A stretch of 64,000 nucleotides of DNA from Plantago major (lineage: Eukaryota; Streptophyta; Magnoliopsida; Lamiales; Plantaginaceae): assembly GCA_026545765.1 (NCBI GenBank), contig CM048839.1, positions 56,235,177 to 56,299,176 on the forward strand. The letters are read 5' to 3'. The number at the start of each line of letters is the position of its first letter. Position 1 is the stretch's first letter. Under the pieces are notes generated by a model. The model saw only the letters and a list, made by a program, of their open reading frames with translations, searched no databases and was not told the origin of the DNA. Position numbers and translations under genes: made by a program. Shown here in pieces: positions 23,666 through 34,463 of the stretch.

Positions 23666-24520
23666 TTAGCGTCGACTATGCATCTTGCTCCACAGGTCCA
23701 ACCTATGGAGCTTACTCTCGCCCAAGAGGCCGGCGTACTTTGCGGAGGGACCTCCGACTTTTGATCTCATGTACACTGGTACCTCGTAGGGGACTCCGAG
23801 CACCTCCATAATGCATTTGCGGTCCCGGACGTTGAGGGTCACTCCTACTGTGTACTGGAATGTCCTTCCCAACAGGATGAGTTCTTGTTCTTCTCTGGCC
23901 TGACTACCACACTCCATGATCATGAAATATGTGCGAACATGGAAGCCAATAACACGTACATAAACTCCCCGAATCATCCCCTCCGGTCGTTTGAATGCTC
24001 CGTCCACCAAGACCATGTGCCCCTCGAGGGGTAACATCCCCGTAAGCTCTAACTTCCTGTACAGGCCGAGAGTCATCACGTTCACCTCAGCCCCTGAGTC
24101 AAGCATTCCATTCCCAATTCCAACCTCGATATTCATGCTTGGTATCATCATCAGCATGGATTGGCTCTGAATAATCAGGATTGGCCGGATCTCCCCTGGT
24201 GGTTGTGGCTCCATCTTGAACACCATATTGACTGGTTCGTCGTCTTTATGGTCGGCGAAGATTAGAACCTCGTCTGTGTCCATAATTTCACCTTCTTCGG
24301 GCTCCTCCGGTTCATATTCAGGAACTAGAGGCAACTCCTCGGGATCCTCCCCCGGATCCTCTTCCTCTTCCTCGGATTCATCATCTGAGTCACTGGAGAA
24401 TGTGATGGGAAAGTCCTTTGTACCTGTGCGCATTCCAGGTCGAGGTTGCCTTGTTCCACACTTCCCACAAAGTCCAAAGTAATACGGACCCTTGTCCATA
24501 GTGACTGTCCTCTTAACCAA
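23666..24520 (-). CDS. Retropepsin-like protein of the non-autonomous gypsy element
   Basis: A 284-residue frame begins at ATG 24520. The N-terminus has a Cys pair region (GLCGKCGTRQPRPG) that may be a remnant zinc knuckle. An acidic linker follows (ESEEEEEDPGEDPEELP). The C-terminal half is a retropepsin-like fold: GNGMLDSGAEVNVMTLGLYRKL has the active-site Asp and the family signature, followed by GHMVLVDG and ILLGRTF. Retropepsins cut Gag-Pol polyproteins, but here no polyprotein is encoded around it. The frame is intact, unlike most neighbours. The start codon is the first ATG and could be wrong if the frame once continued from gag. Confidence 0.65.
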   Translation of the reverse strand: MVKRTVTMDKGPYYFGLCGKCGTRQPRPGMRTGTKDFPITFSSDSDDESEEEEEDPGEDPEELPLVPEYEPEEPEEGEIMDTDEVLIFADHKDDEPVNMVFKMEPQPPGEIRPILIIQSQSMLMMIPSMNIEVGIGNGMLDSGAEVNVMTLGLYRKLELTGMLPLEGHMVLVDGAFKRPEGMIRGVYVRVIGFHVRTYFMIMECGSQAREEQELILLGRTFQYTVGVTLNVRDRKCIMEVLGVPYEVPVYMRSKVGGPSAKYAGLLGESKLHRLDLWSKMHSRR

Positions 24521-24785
24521 AACAAAACTGTCGGAAAAGCTTTGTCCTTCGTGTCGAGCGCTGCTGCTGCGTTTGTTTCCTCCATCTTATCTTTTTGTTG
24601 AGTTTTCCTTGAGTCCGTGGATAAACTTGAAAGAGAAGCCAACAATCAACTTCAAAAGCGGGACCTGCCCTTCCCATGCAAGCTTAGACCTACTTCCAAA
24701 GTAAGGCCAGCTATCCCATGCAGGCTAGGACCTGCCCTTCCCATGCCAGCTTAGACCTACACACAAAGCAAAAAAACTCTTTGTT

Positions 24786-24822
<37 letters not shown>

Positions 24823-24940
24823 TAATTTTTAGATTTTTCTTTGGTTTTCGAATAAGATAAAAATAAAAATACGCAACTACACACTGATCCTACTTATTGA
24901 AGAACGTAGTAATCAATTCCCCGGCAGCGGCGCCAAATTT
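24521..24940 (-). promoter_or_regulatory. gypsy leader and primer binding site
   Basis: The minus-strand sequence TGGCGCCGCTGCCGGGG (24935-24919) lies five bases inside the 5' LTR and is the Athila/Tat-type primer binding site. Between it and the ORF are near-repeats of GGGAAGGGCAGGTC and a (TA)n tract at 24787-24812. No gag is present. Confidence 0.8.
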
Positions 24941-25887
24941 TGATGCGCTAAAAATTAATACTTGTAAAATAACACAAGTAGTAAAGCGGTTGTCGTAGTA
25001 CAACAATGCTTAAACCACAGGGTCGTTCACTCGAGGAATCGATTAAGCTAGTTCTAAGGTGTAGGCTCAAGGTGTGAGTTGTAAATAGATCGAGTGGGTA
25101 AGGTTGATACTTCAAAACCCTACAACAAATTACAATTACAAGACAAGGTAATACCTAGGTCATGCAATTTCTACAACTAAAACGAAGTAAGCTGATCTTT
25201 CAAAAGTGCTGACGCGATATAGCTAATGGTACACTATAAGCGAATGCAACTAAAATCGAACCAGATACAGATTATATGTACGTATGAGTCACGTCAAAAA
25301 GCTTGTCACTAGCTATGCCCTCATTCAGATATATACTAATTAGAGGTAAAGACTGATGCAAGTTCACAACAATCAAGCATGCGTTCAACGATCAAATATC
25401 AATATGTCACAATACAAGTTATTAACAACAACCGCCTAACTCGTACTATTGAATACCTGGGCGCCTATTGGTCCCTGCGATCGTCAGAAAGATCAATAAT
25501 GCTTATTCGAATTAAAAGAGAGATTGAAATCTCTAAGTGTTTACATTGCTTGGAATTGAAAATATGAAAATAAGAAAAATGTGGTTGAATCTGTCAAAAC
25601 AGACCTCACCACGGTGAGGGGACCTTGCCCGTTCCAGCTCACCACGGTCCACCTTATTCTGCCCTCATTTCTGCTTCATTGTACCGCGGTGAGGCTCCTT
25701 ATTGTAGGAGCTCACTGCGGTGAGCCTTGTGCCCGGGAAAATCAGCATTTTCCCACTTCCTCCTATTTTCTCTCCCTTCTCCAACCTCCATGTCACCTCT
25801 CTTGGAGTAGTGGCCCACTAATTTGGCCTTGTGGTGCTTCTAGAAGGTTTTGAAGTCTTCTTTGCACTTTGGTCCTCCATTTCCTTG
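24941..25887 (-). repeat. gypsy 5' LTR, outer end lost and TATA segment deleted
   Basis: It matches the 3' LTR from the inner end (minus-strand ...AGCGCATCA) to 25887, where about 140 bp of the outer end are missing. A deletion near 25567-25580 removes the TATA box segment present at 8784-8791. It contains four palindrome variants (25605-25618, 25639-25649, 25682-25693, 25711-25724), where the other LTR has two perfect copies. Confidence 0.8.
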
Positions 25888-27508
25888 TAGTGTTTCTTCT
25901 TCGGCAGGAGAGTCTATTTCACAGCCGAATGTTGTGGGAGAATGTTAGAGGCAATTACCTTGCGTCCCTTTGGGGTTCCTTCGTTCAAATTTCGTACGGT
26001 TTTCCCTCCGGATTCCTGTAACCTTGGCAGCTTCAACAATCATCATAGCTCTTTCGGTGTGACCCGACAGCTTGTCCTTGTTCTGTTGCAGTTCCCCTAC
26101 TTCCTTGGCGATTTGAACAATCTTCAGTTCCATTCCTCTCAAGGTGTTGTCATCAGAATTCACCTGCTGCTTCACAAATTTCCCGATGTCTCCCATCTCC
26201 TTCATTATAGTATCTATCTTGTCTTTCATGGAGGATGGTTTGAGAAGGTTTTGTGACGACTTCAGTGGTGGTGTGGAAACAGGTGCCATAGTGGATGGTC
26301 TAGGTGGTAATTCGGGTGGATTCAAGCTAAGTCCAGTACGGTATGATAAGAGAGGGTATTGAGGGATAAAGTTGTTTACCGGTTGGTTTCTCGGTCTCCA
26401 TTTCCTTGATTCTTGCACGTAGTGTGCCTCTTCCAGTTTTTTTGGTTATTTCGGTTCTTCATCCACATCATCCTTCTTTCGCATCCTCATGTCTATAGCT
26501 TCAATCCTCCTGCTGATCTGTTTCCAAGGGGTTTCCTCGATTGCTTTGACCTCTTTAGCAACCATTCCTCTTCCCCGTCCTTTATGCATAGAGTTCTCAC
26601 TAAGGTTCTCACCCAATTCCCAAATCCTTCTTGGGGTGCGTCTAGCAGGTTTCCTTGACATGCTCCATCGATGAGTGGTTGGCTGATAGAGTCAATTCCC
26701 TTGTAAAAGTCGTTGACCTTGTCAAACAGCGCGTAAGAGTTCATTGGGCATCTATCAAGTAGATCCTTGTACCTTTCCCACACTTCGTGGAATTGGTTGA
26801 AGTTTTGGATCTGGCTCTTCAGGTCGGATGTCTTCTTCAATAGGAAGTATCTAAGCATAAACTTGTTGAAACCTTCGTCCCATGTAGTCAAACTGCCTGG
26901 TTGTAGTGAGATAAGCCAATTTTTCGCCTTGTCCTTGAGGCAACTAGGGAAGACTCTCCTTCTGAGTTGACATTCCGTGAGCCCATTCAGTGGTATACCT
27001 CCAACTATTACTAGAATTCCCTCATAAAGTGCATCAGGTCCTCAGTTGGGTTCCCGTAGAAGTGCGGTAGCTGGTTCAGATGAGTTCCTTTCAGATCATA
27101 CTCTCTCGCAATCCTTTCCAGATAGATTCTTGAGGCATGCGGTGTAAGCCTTGGCATAACATAGTCGCGCATGGGTCTATCGTCTTCGTCTACCAGTTCC
27201 AGCCTTACGTAGTTATCCCTTCTTCGGTTCTCATCTAACCTCAATCTTTCCTCGGCTATCCTTAGCCTTTCTTGTTCCAGCTCTTCTCTCTCAGCTTGGA
27301 TATCAAGTCGAATCTTAAGCAGTTGCTCAAGTTCAGAAGTTGCGACATTCCCAGATGGATTGTCGTTGCTGTTTCCTTCTCCACTCATGTCGCTAGATGA
27401 TTCCATGATTGTAGTAGGCAATCTTCGCCTTTCAGGCTTATCTATGTCGTCTTTAAACGGTACTACTGGTGTTCCTGCACTTCTCCTGCCTTGCATAAAG
27501 ACTAACAA
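25888..27508 (-). pseudogene. Athila/Tat-like gag (copy B, broken)
   Basis: Read on the minus strand from ATG 27508 (or 27496): an N-terminal Glu/Arg-rich coiled segment, then the gag domain with HLNQLPHFYGNPTEDLM to about 27011. A frameshift follows (27011-26900). The frame resumes with TTWDEGFNKFMLRYF and SQIQNFNQF (26891-26800) and CPMNSYALFDKVNDF. A further shift leads to the C-terminal part 26418-25945 with a helical, Gln-rich region, then a TAA. The fragment stops abruptly at 25887 against the other gypsy LTR. No zinc knuckle is seen. Confidence 0.8.
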
Positions 27509-27755
27509 GCAAACCTTTGCAGATACGAATAAAAAATTCTAGAAAGATAATAAACATAAAATTAAAGTTACTTGTATTTAGGTTTTTTGATAAGAAAGTA
27601 AACTAATACGGAAGAGAAAATATTTTTAGATTCCACAGGTTTTACGATTTTTTCGGGTTTATGCTATACGTATTAAAAAGACAGTGCGTAAATTAAAAAG
27701 CGAAAGAAAGATTTCAACTTATCTCGGTCGGTTAAAACTTGCTTGAGCGGTCAAG

Positions 27756-27775
27756 TGACCCCGGCAGTGGCGCCA
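27756..27775 (-). promoter_or_regulatory. Primer binding site, gypsy copy B
   Basis: Minus-strand TGGCGCCACTGCCGGGG lies just inside LTR B, the same class of site as in the other gypsy elements of this window. Confidence 0.8.
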
Positions 27776-27780
27776 AATTT

Positions 27781-29094
27781 TCATGTGCACTTAGAGATTT
27801 CGTTTTCCGTTGTAGAACCTGTAATACCTAAATACAATCAAGATTAAATTTATAAGTAGGAAGTCCTCAAATCCACAGTTTATAGCATAAATTTGACTCG
27901 GGATGTCGTTCTCCACGGACACTTAGCATAGGAACAAGTAAATAACATTGAAATTGAATGCAGAAAAGTAAATAGTTTGATCTCAGACAAAATAATTGAA
28001 TTGCAGTAAACTCTAAATTGCTTTGTTGTAAATCAATGATGGAAAGGAGTAAAGGTTCCCAAACCTCCCTCTGCTATACTACTCCCAACTTCCTAGCTAA
28101 AATTCTACGTGATTACCTCGAACGACAGCAGGGCATAATACTAAGGTGCACAAGGCGCAGTCGGCACGAGTACCCCTACTCAGTTCCATGTAACTACTAT
28201 GTCACTCAGCATAAGATCACACCACAAAGGATGTATAGAGTTGTATAACCACGATTTACGTCCAATAACTATTCCATTAATATATCACGGTATATAAAGA
28301 AGTAGCAAAAAGCAGAGTTATGGCGGTTCGACTTTACAAAAGAAAGTTAGCTACTCATAGTAATCTAGAGCAGAAATAAAAAAACTAGAGAAGAAAGGAA
28401 GAAGAAGCTTTGTCACTGATGTCTTCGTGTTGCTGCTTCTAGGGTTTCCTCCTTCTGGGTGCTTGATGGACAGCGGTTTTGGGGTTTCACTTTCCCGAGG
28501 ACTGGTTCTCTCTCAGGAGAGCTGCTTTGTGAGCTGTGTAGAATTATGAGACCCCTGAGGTCTTATTGATAGTGTGGAAATCGAGCTCTGGCCGCCATTC
28601 TTCAATAAGGAAGGTTTAGGAAGGCGGGCTCTAGCCTGACAGGCAAGGAATCAGCCCAGAATCAGAACATAACCTTCATTGCGGTCGCTTGTGGACCGCA
28701 GTGAGGCCTTCTGTGGTTCCCTGGTGGCCACTAAGTACGATATCTTCAGCTTCGAATCTGTTTTCTTCATTCTTCAATTTCGGGCTTCGTAACTTCGTTT
28801 TCTCGAAAAGTGGTCTTCTACAAAGTTGTCGCATCTTCAATTATCTTCACATTGGTTGGTCGCATGACATGTTTTGACTCCTTGAACTCCGTGCAATGGT
28901 CAATTCGGCGTATTTGCTTCCTCGTCCCGATTTGGCACAATTATGCTGTTTTGGTGCCTGAAATCGTGCAAATCCTTAAAAACACGATCATGACCTACTG
29001 AAAACAATTAAAGTTGGTAATTAACCATAAAACGATACAAATATTGCATCTAAGGCAAAAAACGAGGGTCTAAAAGCCTGCTATATCGCACTCA
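27781..29094 (-). repeat. gypsy 5' LTR, copy B
   Basis: About 1.31 kb, minus-strand TGAGTGCGATATAGC to GTGCACATGA. It is homologous along its length to the LTR at 30310-31600. Its presumed TATA box is damaged (TATCAATA at 28571-28564, where copy A has TATAAATA). It contains a diverged half of the CTCACCGCGGTGAG palindrome near 28696-28707. It is preceded on the minus strand by GACAA, as is copy A. Confidence 0.8.
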
Positions 29095-29100
29095 TTGTCA

Positions 29101-29999
29101 CATCAGTAGCCACCCTTCTTCCTCGTCCTTTCTGCATAAAGTTCTCACTAAGGTTCTCGCACACTTCCCAAATCCTTCTTGGGGGTGCGTCTAGCAGGTT
29201 TCCTTGACATGCTCCATCGATGAGTGCTTGGCTGATAAAGTCAATTCTCTTGTAAAAGTTGTTGACTTTGTCAAACAACGCGTATGAGTGCATTGGGCAT
29301 CTGTCAAATAGATCCTTATATCTTTCTCACGCTTCGTGAAAGGTTTCTCCGTCAAATTGGTTGAAGTTTTGGATCTGGCTCTTCAGGTCGGATGTCTTCT
29401 TCAATGGGAAGTATCTGAGCATAAACTTGTTGAAAACCCCGTCCCATGTAGTCAAGCTGCCTGGCTGCAGTGAGATAAGCCAGTTATTTGCCTTGTCCTT
29501 CAAGTAGCTAGGGAAAACCCTTCTTCGAAGTTGACATTCCGTGAGCCCATTCAATGGTATACCTCCAACTATTGCGTAGAATTCCCTCATAATGTGCATC
29601 GGGTCCTTAGTTGGGTTCCCGGAGAAGTGTGGTAGTTGGTTCAGATGAGTTCCATTCAGATCATATTCTCTCGCATTCCTTTCCAGATAGATGCTCAAGG
29701 CATGCGGTGTAAGCCTTGGCATAACATAGTCACGCATGGGTCTGTCGTCTTCATCTACCAGTTCCGCCCTTGCGTAGTTATCCCTTCTTCGGTTCTCATC
29801 TAACCTTAATCTCTCATCGGCTATCCTTAGCCTTTCCTGCTCCAACTTTTCTCTCTCATCTGGGATATCCAGTCGAATCTTAAGCAGTTGCTCAAGTTCA
29901 GAAGTTGCAACATTCCCAGATGGATTGTCGTTGTTGTAGCTTATCTATGTTGTCTTTAAACGGTACTACTGGTGTTCCCGCGCTTCTCCTGCCTTGCAT
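29101..29999 (-). pseudogene. Athila/Tat-like gag (copy A, truncated)
   Basis: Minus-strand gag homologous to copy B. The start region MQGRRSAG is at 29998, a deletion of about 60 bp follows, and a good frame runs from 29845 to 29327 with the complete capsid core (HLNQLPHFSGNPTKDPM, CQLRRRVFPSYLKDKANNWL, TTWDGVFNKFMLRYFP). One frame change leads to CPMHSYALFDKV (29293-29081). It ends at LTR B, which I infer was inserted into this gag. Confidence 0.8.
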
Positions 30000-30285
30000 A
30001 AAGACTAACAGACAAACCTTTGCAGATATGGATAGATAATACTAAAAAGATAACAAACATAAATCTAAAATTACGTGTTTTTGGATTTTTTTTTAATAAG
30101 AAAACAAACTAATACGAAAAAGAAAATATTTTGGATTTTTTGCTGTGGAGATCGATTTCCACAGGTTTTATATAAATTTTTTTTGGGTTTATGCTATATG
30201 AATTAAAAGACAGTGCGTGAATTAAAAATCGAAAGAAAGATTTCAACTTATCTCGGACGATCTAAACTTGCTTGAGCGGTCAAGT

Positions 30286-30304
30286 GTCCCCGGTAGCGGC
30301 GCCA
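30286..30304 (-). promoter_or_regulatory. Primer binding site, gypsy copy A
   Basis: Minus-strand TGGCGCCGCTACCGGGGAC lies five bases inside LTR A. Confidence 0.8.
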
Positions 30305-30309
30305 AATTT

Positions 30310-31600
30310 TGATGTGCACTGAGAGATTTTGATTTTTGTTGTAGAACCTGTAATCCTTAAATACAATCAAGATTAAATTTATGTCGAAAGTCCTCAAATC
30401 CACAGATTATAGTGGAAAATTGACCCGGGATGTCGTTCTCCACGGACACTTAGCATAGGAACAAGCAAATAACGTATTTAAATTGCATGCAGAAAGTAAA
30501 CAGAATGATTGCAGACAAATTGAATTGATCACAGTAAACCCTAATTGCTTGTTGTAAATCGATGATGGAAAAGGTGTAAAGGATTCCCAACCTCCCTCTG
30601 CTATGCTACTCCCAACTTCCTAGTTAAAATCCTACGCAATTACCTCTAACGACAGCAGGGCATAATACTAAATACCGAGGCGTAGTCAGTACCAGTACCC
30701 CTACTCAGTTCAATGAAACTACTGTGTCACTCAGTAGAATATCACACCAAGAAGGATGTATAGAGTTGTATAACCACGATTTACGTCTAATAACTATTCC
30801 ATTAATATATCACGGTATATAAAGAAGCAGCAAAAGCAGAGTTACGGCGGTTCGCCTTTACAAGAGAAAGTTAGCTACTCATAGTAATACTAGACAGAAA
30901 TCGAAAATAAGAAGAAAAGAAAGAAGAGGAAGCTTAGTCTTTGATGTCTTCGTGCTGCTTCTAGGGTTTCCTCCTTCTGGGTGCCTGACGGCCAGCGGTT
31001 TTGGGGTTTCACTTCCCCGAGGACTGGTTCTCTTTCAGGAGAGCTGCTTTATGAGCAGTGTAAAATTATGAGACCCCTGAGGTCTTATTTATACTTGAAA
31101 ATCCGTGCTCTGGCCGCCATTGATCATTAAGGAAGGTTTGGAAAGGCGGGCTCTAGCCTGACAGGCTAGGAAAATAGGCCAGGAAAATAGCCCAGAAGAA
31201 ATCAGTCCCTTGACTGCAGTCCCCTGTGGAACGCCATCTTCGATTTCTGCAGATTTGAATCTATTTTCTCCGTTCTTCGATTTCGGGCTTCGTAACTTCG
31301 TTTCCTCGAAAAGTGGTCTTCTACAATATTGTTGAATCTTCAATTATCTTCACATTGGCTGGTCGCATGACATGTTTTGACTCCTCGAACTCCGTGCAAT
31401 GGTCAATCCGGCGTATTCACTTAACTTTCTCGATTTCGCACAATTATGTCGTTTTCGCGCCTGAAATCGGGCAATTCCTCGAAAACGCGATCATGACCTA
31501 CAAAATACACATGAAGTTGGTAATTGACCATAAAACGATACAAATATTGAATCTAAGGCAAAAAACGAGGGTCTAAAAGCATGCTATATCGCACATTTCA
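30310..31600 (-). repeat. gypsy 5' LTR, copy A
   Basis: About 1.29 kb, minus-strand TGAAATGTGCGATATAGC to GTGCACATCA, with an intact TATAAATA at 31093-31086. It sits inside the end of a SIRE-like LTR (31609-31676). Confidence 0.8.
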
Positions 31601-31676
31601 TTGTCCAAAAGTTTGAAAAGACTATCCACCCTCCCCCCAACTAGTCTTTTACTTTGTCGTTATCTGGACCAACACA
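31601..31676 (+). repeat. Terminal fragment of a SIRE-like LTR
   Basis: It matches the last 70 bp of the LTR at 2536-4008 (AAGTTTGAAAAGACTAT, a C-rich run, then TTATCTGGACCAACACA). The rest of this LTR is missing or lies to the left of the gypsy insertion. Confidence 0.65.
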
Positions 31677-32112
31677 TTGTGACTAAGATACACAATGTCT
31701 TGAAAAGCCAACCTATACTCAAACATTCAACATGCGTGTTAAGGGAGGAACTACAAAAGTTGGATTACTAAGGAAAACCCCTGGGAAAGGATTAAGGGAG
31801 GAACTACTTAGCTTGTGGAAATTAAGGAAAACCCCTTGGAGCAACCAGAGTATTTGACTTAGGTTAGTCAAAGAAAGAGGGTTCAAGGTTACTAAGTTGG
31901 GAACTTAAAATAAAAGGATTTAGTTGAGGATAGGATTTTGTAAGGGAACTCATTATTCTGTCTCAGTGAATTCAAGTCCTTGTGAAGTGGATCATTTGAA
32001 GCTATGTTTTAAAAGTCGGAACCGGAGGTTGATCCGGCTACCCTCCAAAAAAGGTTCAACCGGGTCGGACCGGTTCACCCGGATAGAGCCGGTATGACGT
32101 GTATATATATAC

Positions 32113-32184
<72 letters not shown>

Positions 32185-33286
32185 GTATATATATGTGTAT
32201 ATATATATATATAGATATCTATATACATATGTATATACTAAATTATTGATATTAAATTAAAAGGTTCCAAACATAGATAGATCATAGAATCATAGAAATG
32301 TGTCCAATGACACAAATATAAAGAGTCAGAACTTCAAATCATCATAAAAATGGCATCAGGCTTTCAAGTCATCCACATTACAATCATAAAAGGCTTCAAG
32401 CAATTCATGAGATAAGAGAGTCCTAAAGATCAAACTCAACAATAATACGAGAGTTCAACATCATAGTTCTCATTTGTTGCAACATTTTTCGCATTTACTA
32501 AATACAAAAGATATAGATTATATAATAACCAACAAAATGAATAACAAATAAATAGAACAAACATGGATTTTATGTTTGATTTGCATTAAAAAGTATAAAC
32601 CCAATGGAAAACTCAAAATATACATAACAATTAACTAGTACCTCTCAATGGAAGGGATTTTAAGGTTTTTTGGGGTTTTTTCCAAAAGCAGCCCTTAATT
32701 AAAAAAAAAAAAAGCCCCAGACCCTCACGACTCTACTAGAAAAAAAAGATGCCCTTTTTTCCTTTGTGCCTGTATTTTTTATTCTTGGACTATATAAATG
32801 AAATATATTTTATTTAATACTTTTCTTCCTAAGTTCGCACGTGATGGGGTTTAGCTGCAAAAAAAAAAAAAAAAAAAAAGTCCCAACCCGATTTTGGGGG
32901 CAGCGGCTTATGGCCGGTTTTTAGCCCTATTTTGGCCATTCAGTGCCGGTTTAGCGGTCCGACCGGCCGGTCGGACCAAAATTTTAAAACATAGATTTGA
33001 ATCATTACACCATCTTCATATACCACTACAAACATGTGTTATTTACTTTCAACAAGTTACTTTTAGCGCGTTATCTCTATATCTATCTAAAGTAGTTTTG
33101 CTCACTGAAAGTACACACTTAGTCACTTAATTGTAATTGATTTCCGCACTTTGTAAAAGATAAGTTCCAACAAGCACCCATACCTGTTGAGAAATCCATT
33201 TTAGACACAAAAAGTCTTGAAGTCTATTCAACCACCCCCCCCCCCCCCTGGCCAGACCTTAACCTTGGTGTCTAAGGGGATCAACA
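31677..33286 (+). repeat. Second SIRE-like LTR, interrupted by a TIR transposon
   Basis: It carries the same kind of GGAAAACCCC/AGGAACTAC repeats and a GGATTTTGTAAGGGAACTC block as the first SIRE LTR, but is clearly diverged. It is split at 32001/32995 by a 1-kb element. It resumes to a C-run (33233-33248) and ends ATCAACA just before the primer binding site. The 5' end is not defined. Confidence 0.6.
32002..32994. mobile_element. Non-autonomous TIR DNA transposon of about 1 kb
   Basis: The termini CTATGTTTTAAAA and TTTTAAAACATAG are inverted, followed inward by CCGG-rich stretches (CGGACCGG, CCGGTCGGACC) that are also inverted. It is flanked by ATTTGAAG (31994-32001) and ATTTGAAT (32995-33002), an 8-bp duplication with one mismatch, which points to a hAT- or MULE-type mechanism. 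Inside lies a (TA)n tract (32100-32216) and no coding capacity. Confidence 0.65.
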
Positions 33287-33288
33287 AG

Positions 33289-33750
33289 TGGTATCCTAGC
33301 CGAAGGTTCTTTAACCTTAACGTAGATCCCCTTTAAGTGATGTTTTTGTGCTCACCACATACACTTGATTTGTCTCAATGATGCTCCAATGCTCAAATCA
33401 GAACATTATGAAGATTGGAGAAACAACATGATGCTTCATCTGGAAGCTATCAGTGATGAGATGATCATTGTGTTTAGGGATGGTCCAATTCGAATGATAC
33501 AACCTAAATGCACCTCTTATCCGTAGTCTGATGGTAAAGCTAGCTAAGATAAAGAGAAAGAGGATGCTATTGAAGTAGACAATGTTTTTTAACCTTCTAC
33601 AAAGAATGATACTGACACAATTGTAATTGATGTTGAAGAAAAAGTGCCTAAGCCTAGAGAACTCTGGACTGCTGAAGCAGCAAAAAGATTGAAAAAACAC
33701 AGCTTGAATCTTCTACTTCCAGTTCAGATTAAACAACAATAGATTCTTGA
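33289..33750 (+). pseudogene. SIRE-like primer binding site and gag N-terminal remnant
   Basis: TGGTATCCTAGC (33289-33300) is a slightly mutated initiator-tRNA primer site directly after an LTR end. From 33375 the translation reads NDAPMLKSEHYEDWRNNMMLHL, the N-terminal gag signature, then stops at 33524 and continues with further stops through TAEAAKRLKK near 33670. The rest of gag and pol is absent. Confidence 0.65.
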
Positions 33751-34463
33751 AGTTTTATTCTAAACCCAAAACCCCTTTTTGAAACTACTCCTAATCCGTA
33801 TAAATATAAGACAGATGAACCAAATTTCTGCATTTTTGCCAAGTCCAAATGTTGGATTTAATGGTCTCAAAAAGTTTCCATATGAGATGGGTTCTAATGT
33901 TTTGATTGGTTAACAAATTTTTTTTCAAGAACATAATTAAAAATATTTCTTCGCTTCCTTCTTGCTCTCATTGGACTCAAGTAGGTTCACCAGCTTCGAC
34001 CATTGGAGTGCTCCTCGATCGTCTTATAATAGTTTTATCATGGGAAACAATTGTCAACCGGAAGCACCAAGAGCGGGATAATATTGTCTTGAGTAGAGAT
34101 GGTCCAACCAAGAGCGAGGCAATATTGTCCCGGAAACAATAGTTATTTACTGGTTCAACTTCCACCAGTATTATATCACTCTAGAAACAACGGATATCCA
34201 ACATTTATAGGAGTTAAGTACATGGTCCCATAGAATATGGATCCAATCCGAAGGTGACACGTATGTGTCTGTGTGTGAGGGGGTGTTGGGGGGGCGGCGG
34301 GGGGGGGGGGGGGGGTGGACACACCCCCAATAGGCCAATATGGGTCTAGCCAGGCCAGCCTACTGAAGTTGGTATTCCACTGAAGGACTGCACATATTGG
34401 TGTATCCAATACAAATGTTCTAGTGTATGAGGTTTGCTAAGACATCTCTTATCATGTAAAGTC
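33751..34463. other. Unassigned DNA
   Basis: No gene is recognised. It contains a short imperfect direct repeat (ACCAAGAGCG...AATATTGTC at about 34065 and 34109) and a G-run at 34290-34313. Confidence 0.4.

Larger units (their letters stand above)
8098..25887 (-). mobile_element. Non-autonomous Ty3/gypsy LTR retrotransposon, interrupted by a nested copia element
   Basis: In minus orientation the order is: 5' LTR (25887-24941, outer edge lost), PBS TGGCGCCGCTGCCGGGG, protease-domain ORF (24520-23666), env-like ORF (22669-21323), 3' untranslated DNA, PPT (9240-9223) and 3' LTR (9222-8098). Without the copia insertion the element is about 7.3 kb. I see no gag capsid, reverse transcriptase, RNase H or integrase, so it must have depended on enzymes from elsewhere. 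No target duplication can be tested because the 25887 side is truncated against a different gypsy family. Confidence 0.8.

Noticed and set aside
25883..25892. TAGTG at the gypsy LTR break as the missing right end of the CACTA element
   Set aside because: No T-run or TTAGCGACGG subterminal repeats stand before it; the match is chance, and the following DNA is gag of another gypsy family.
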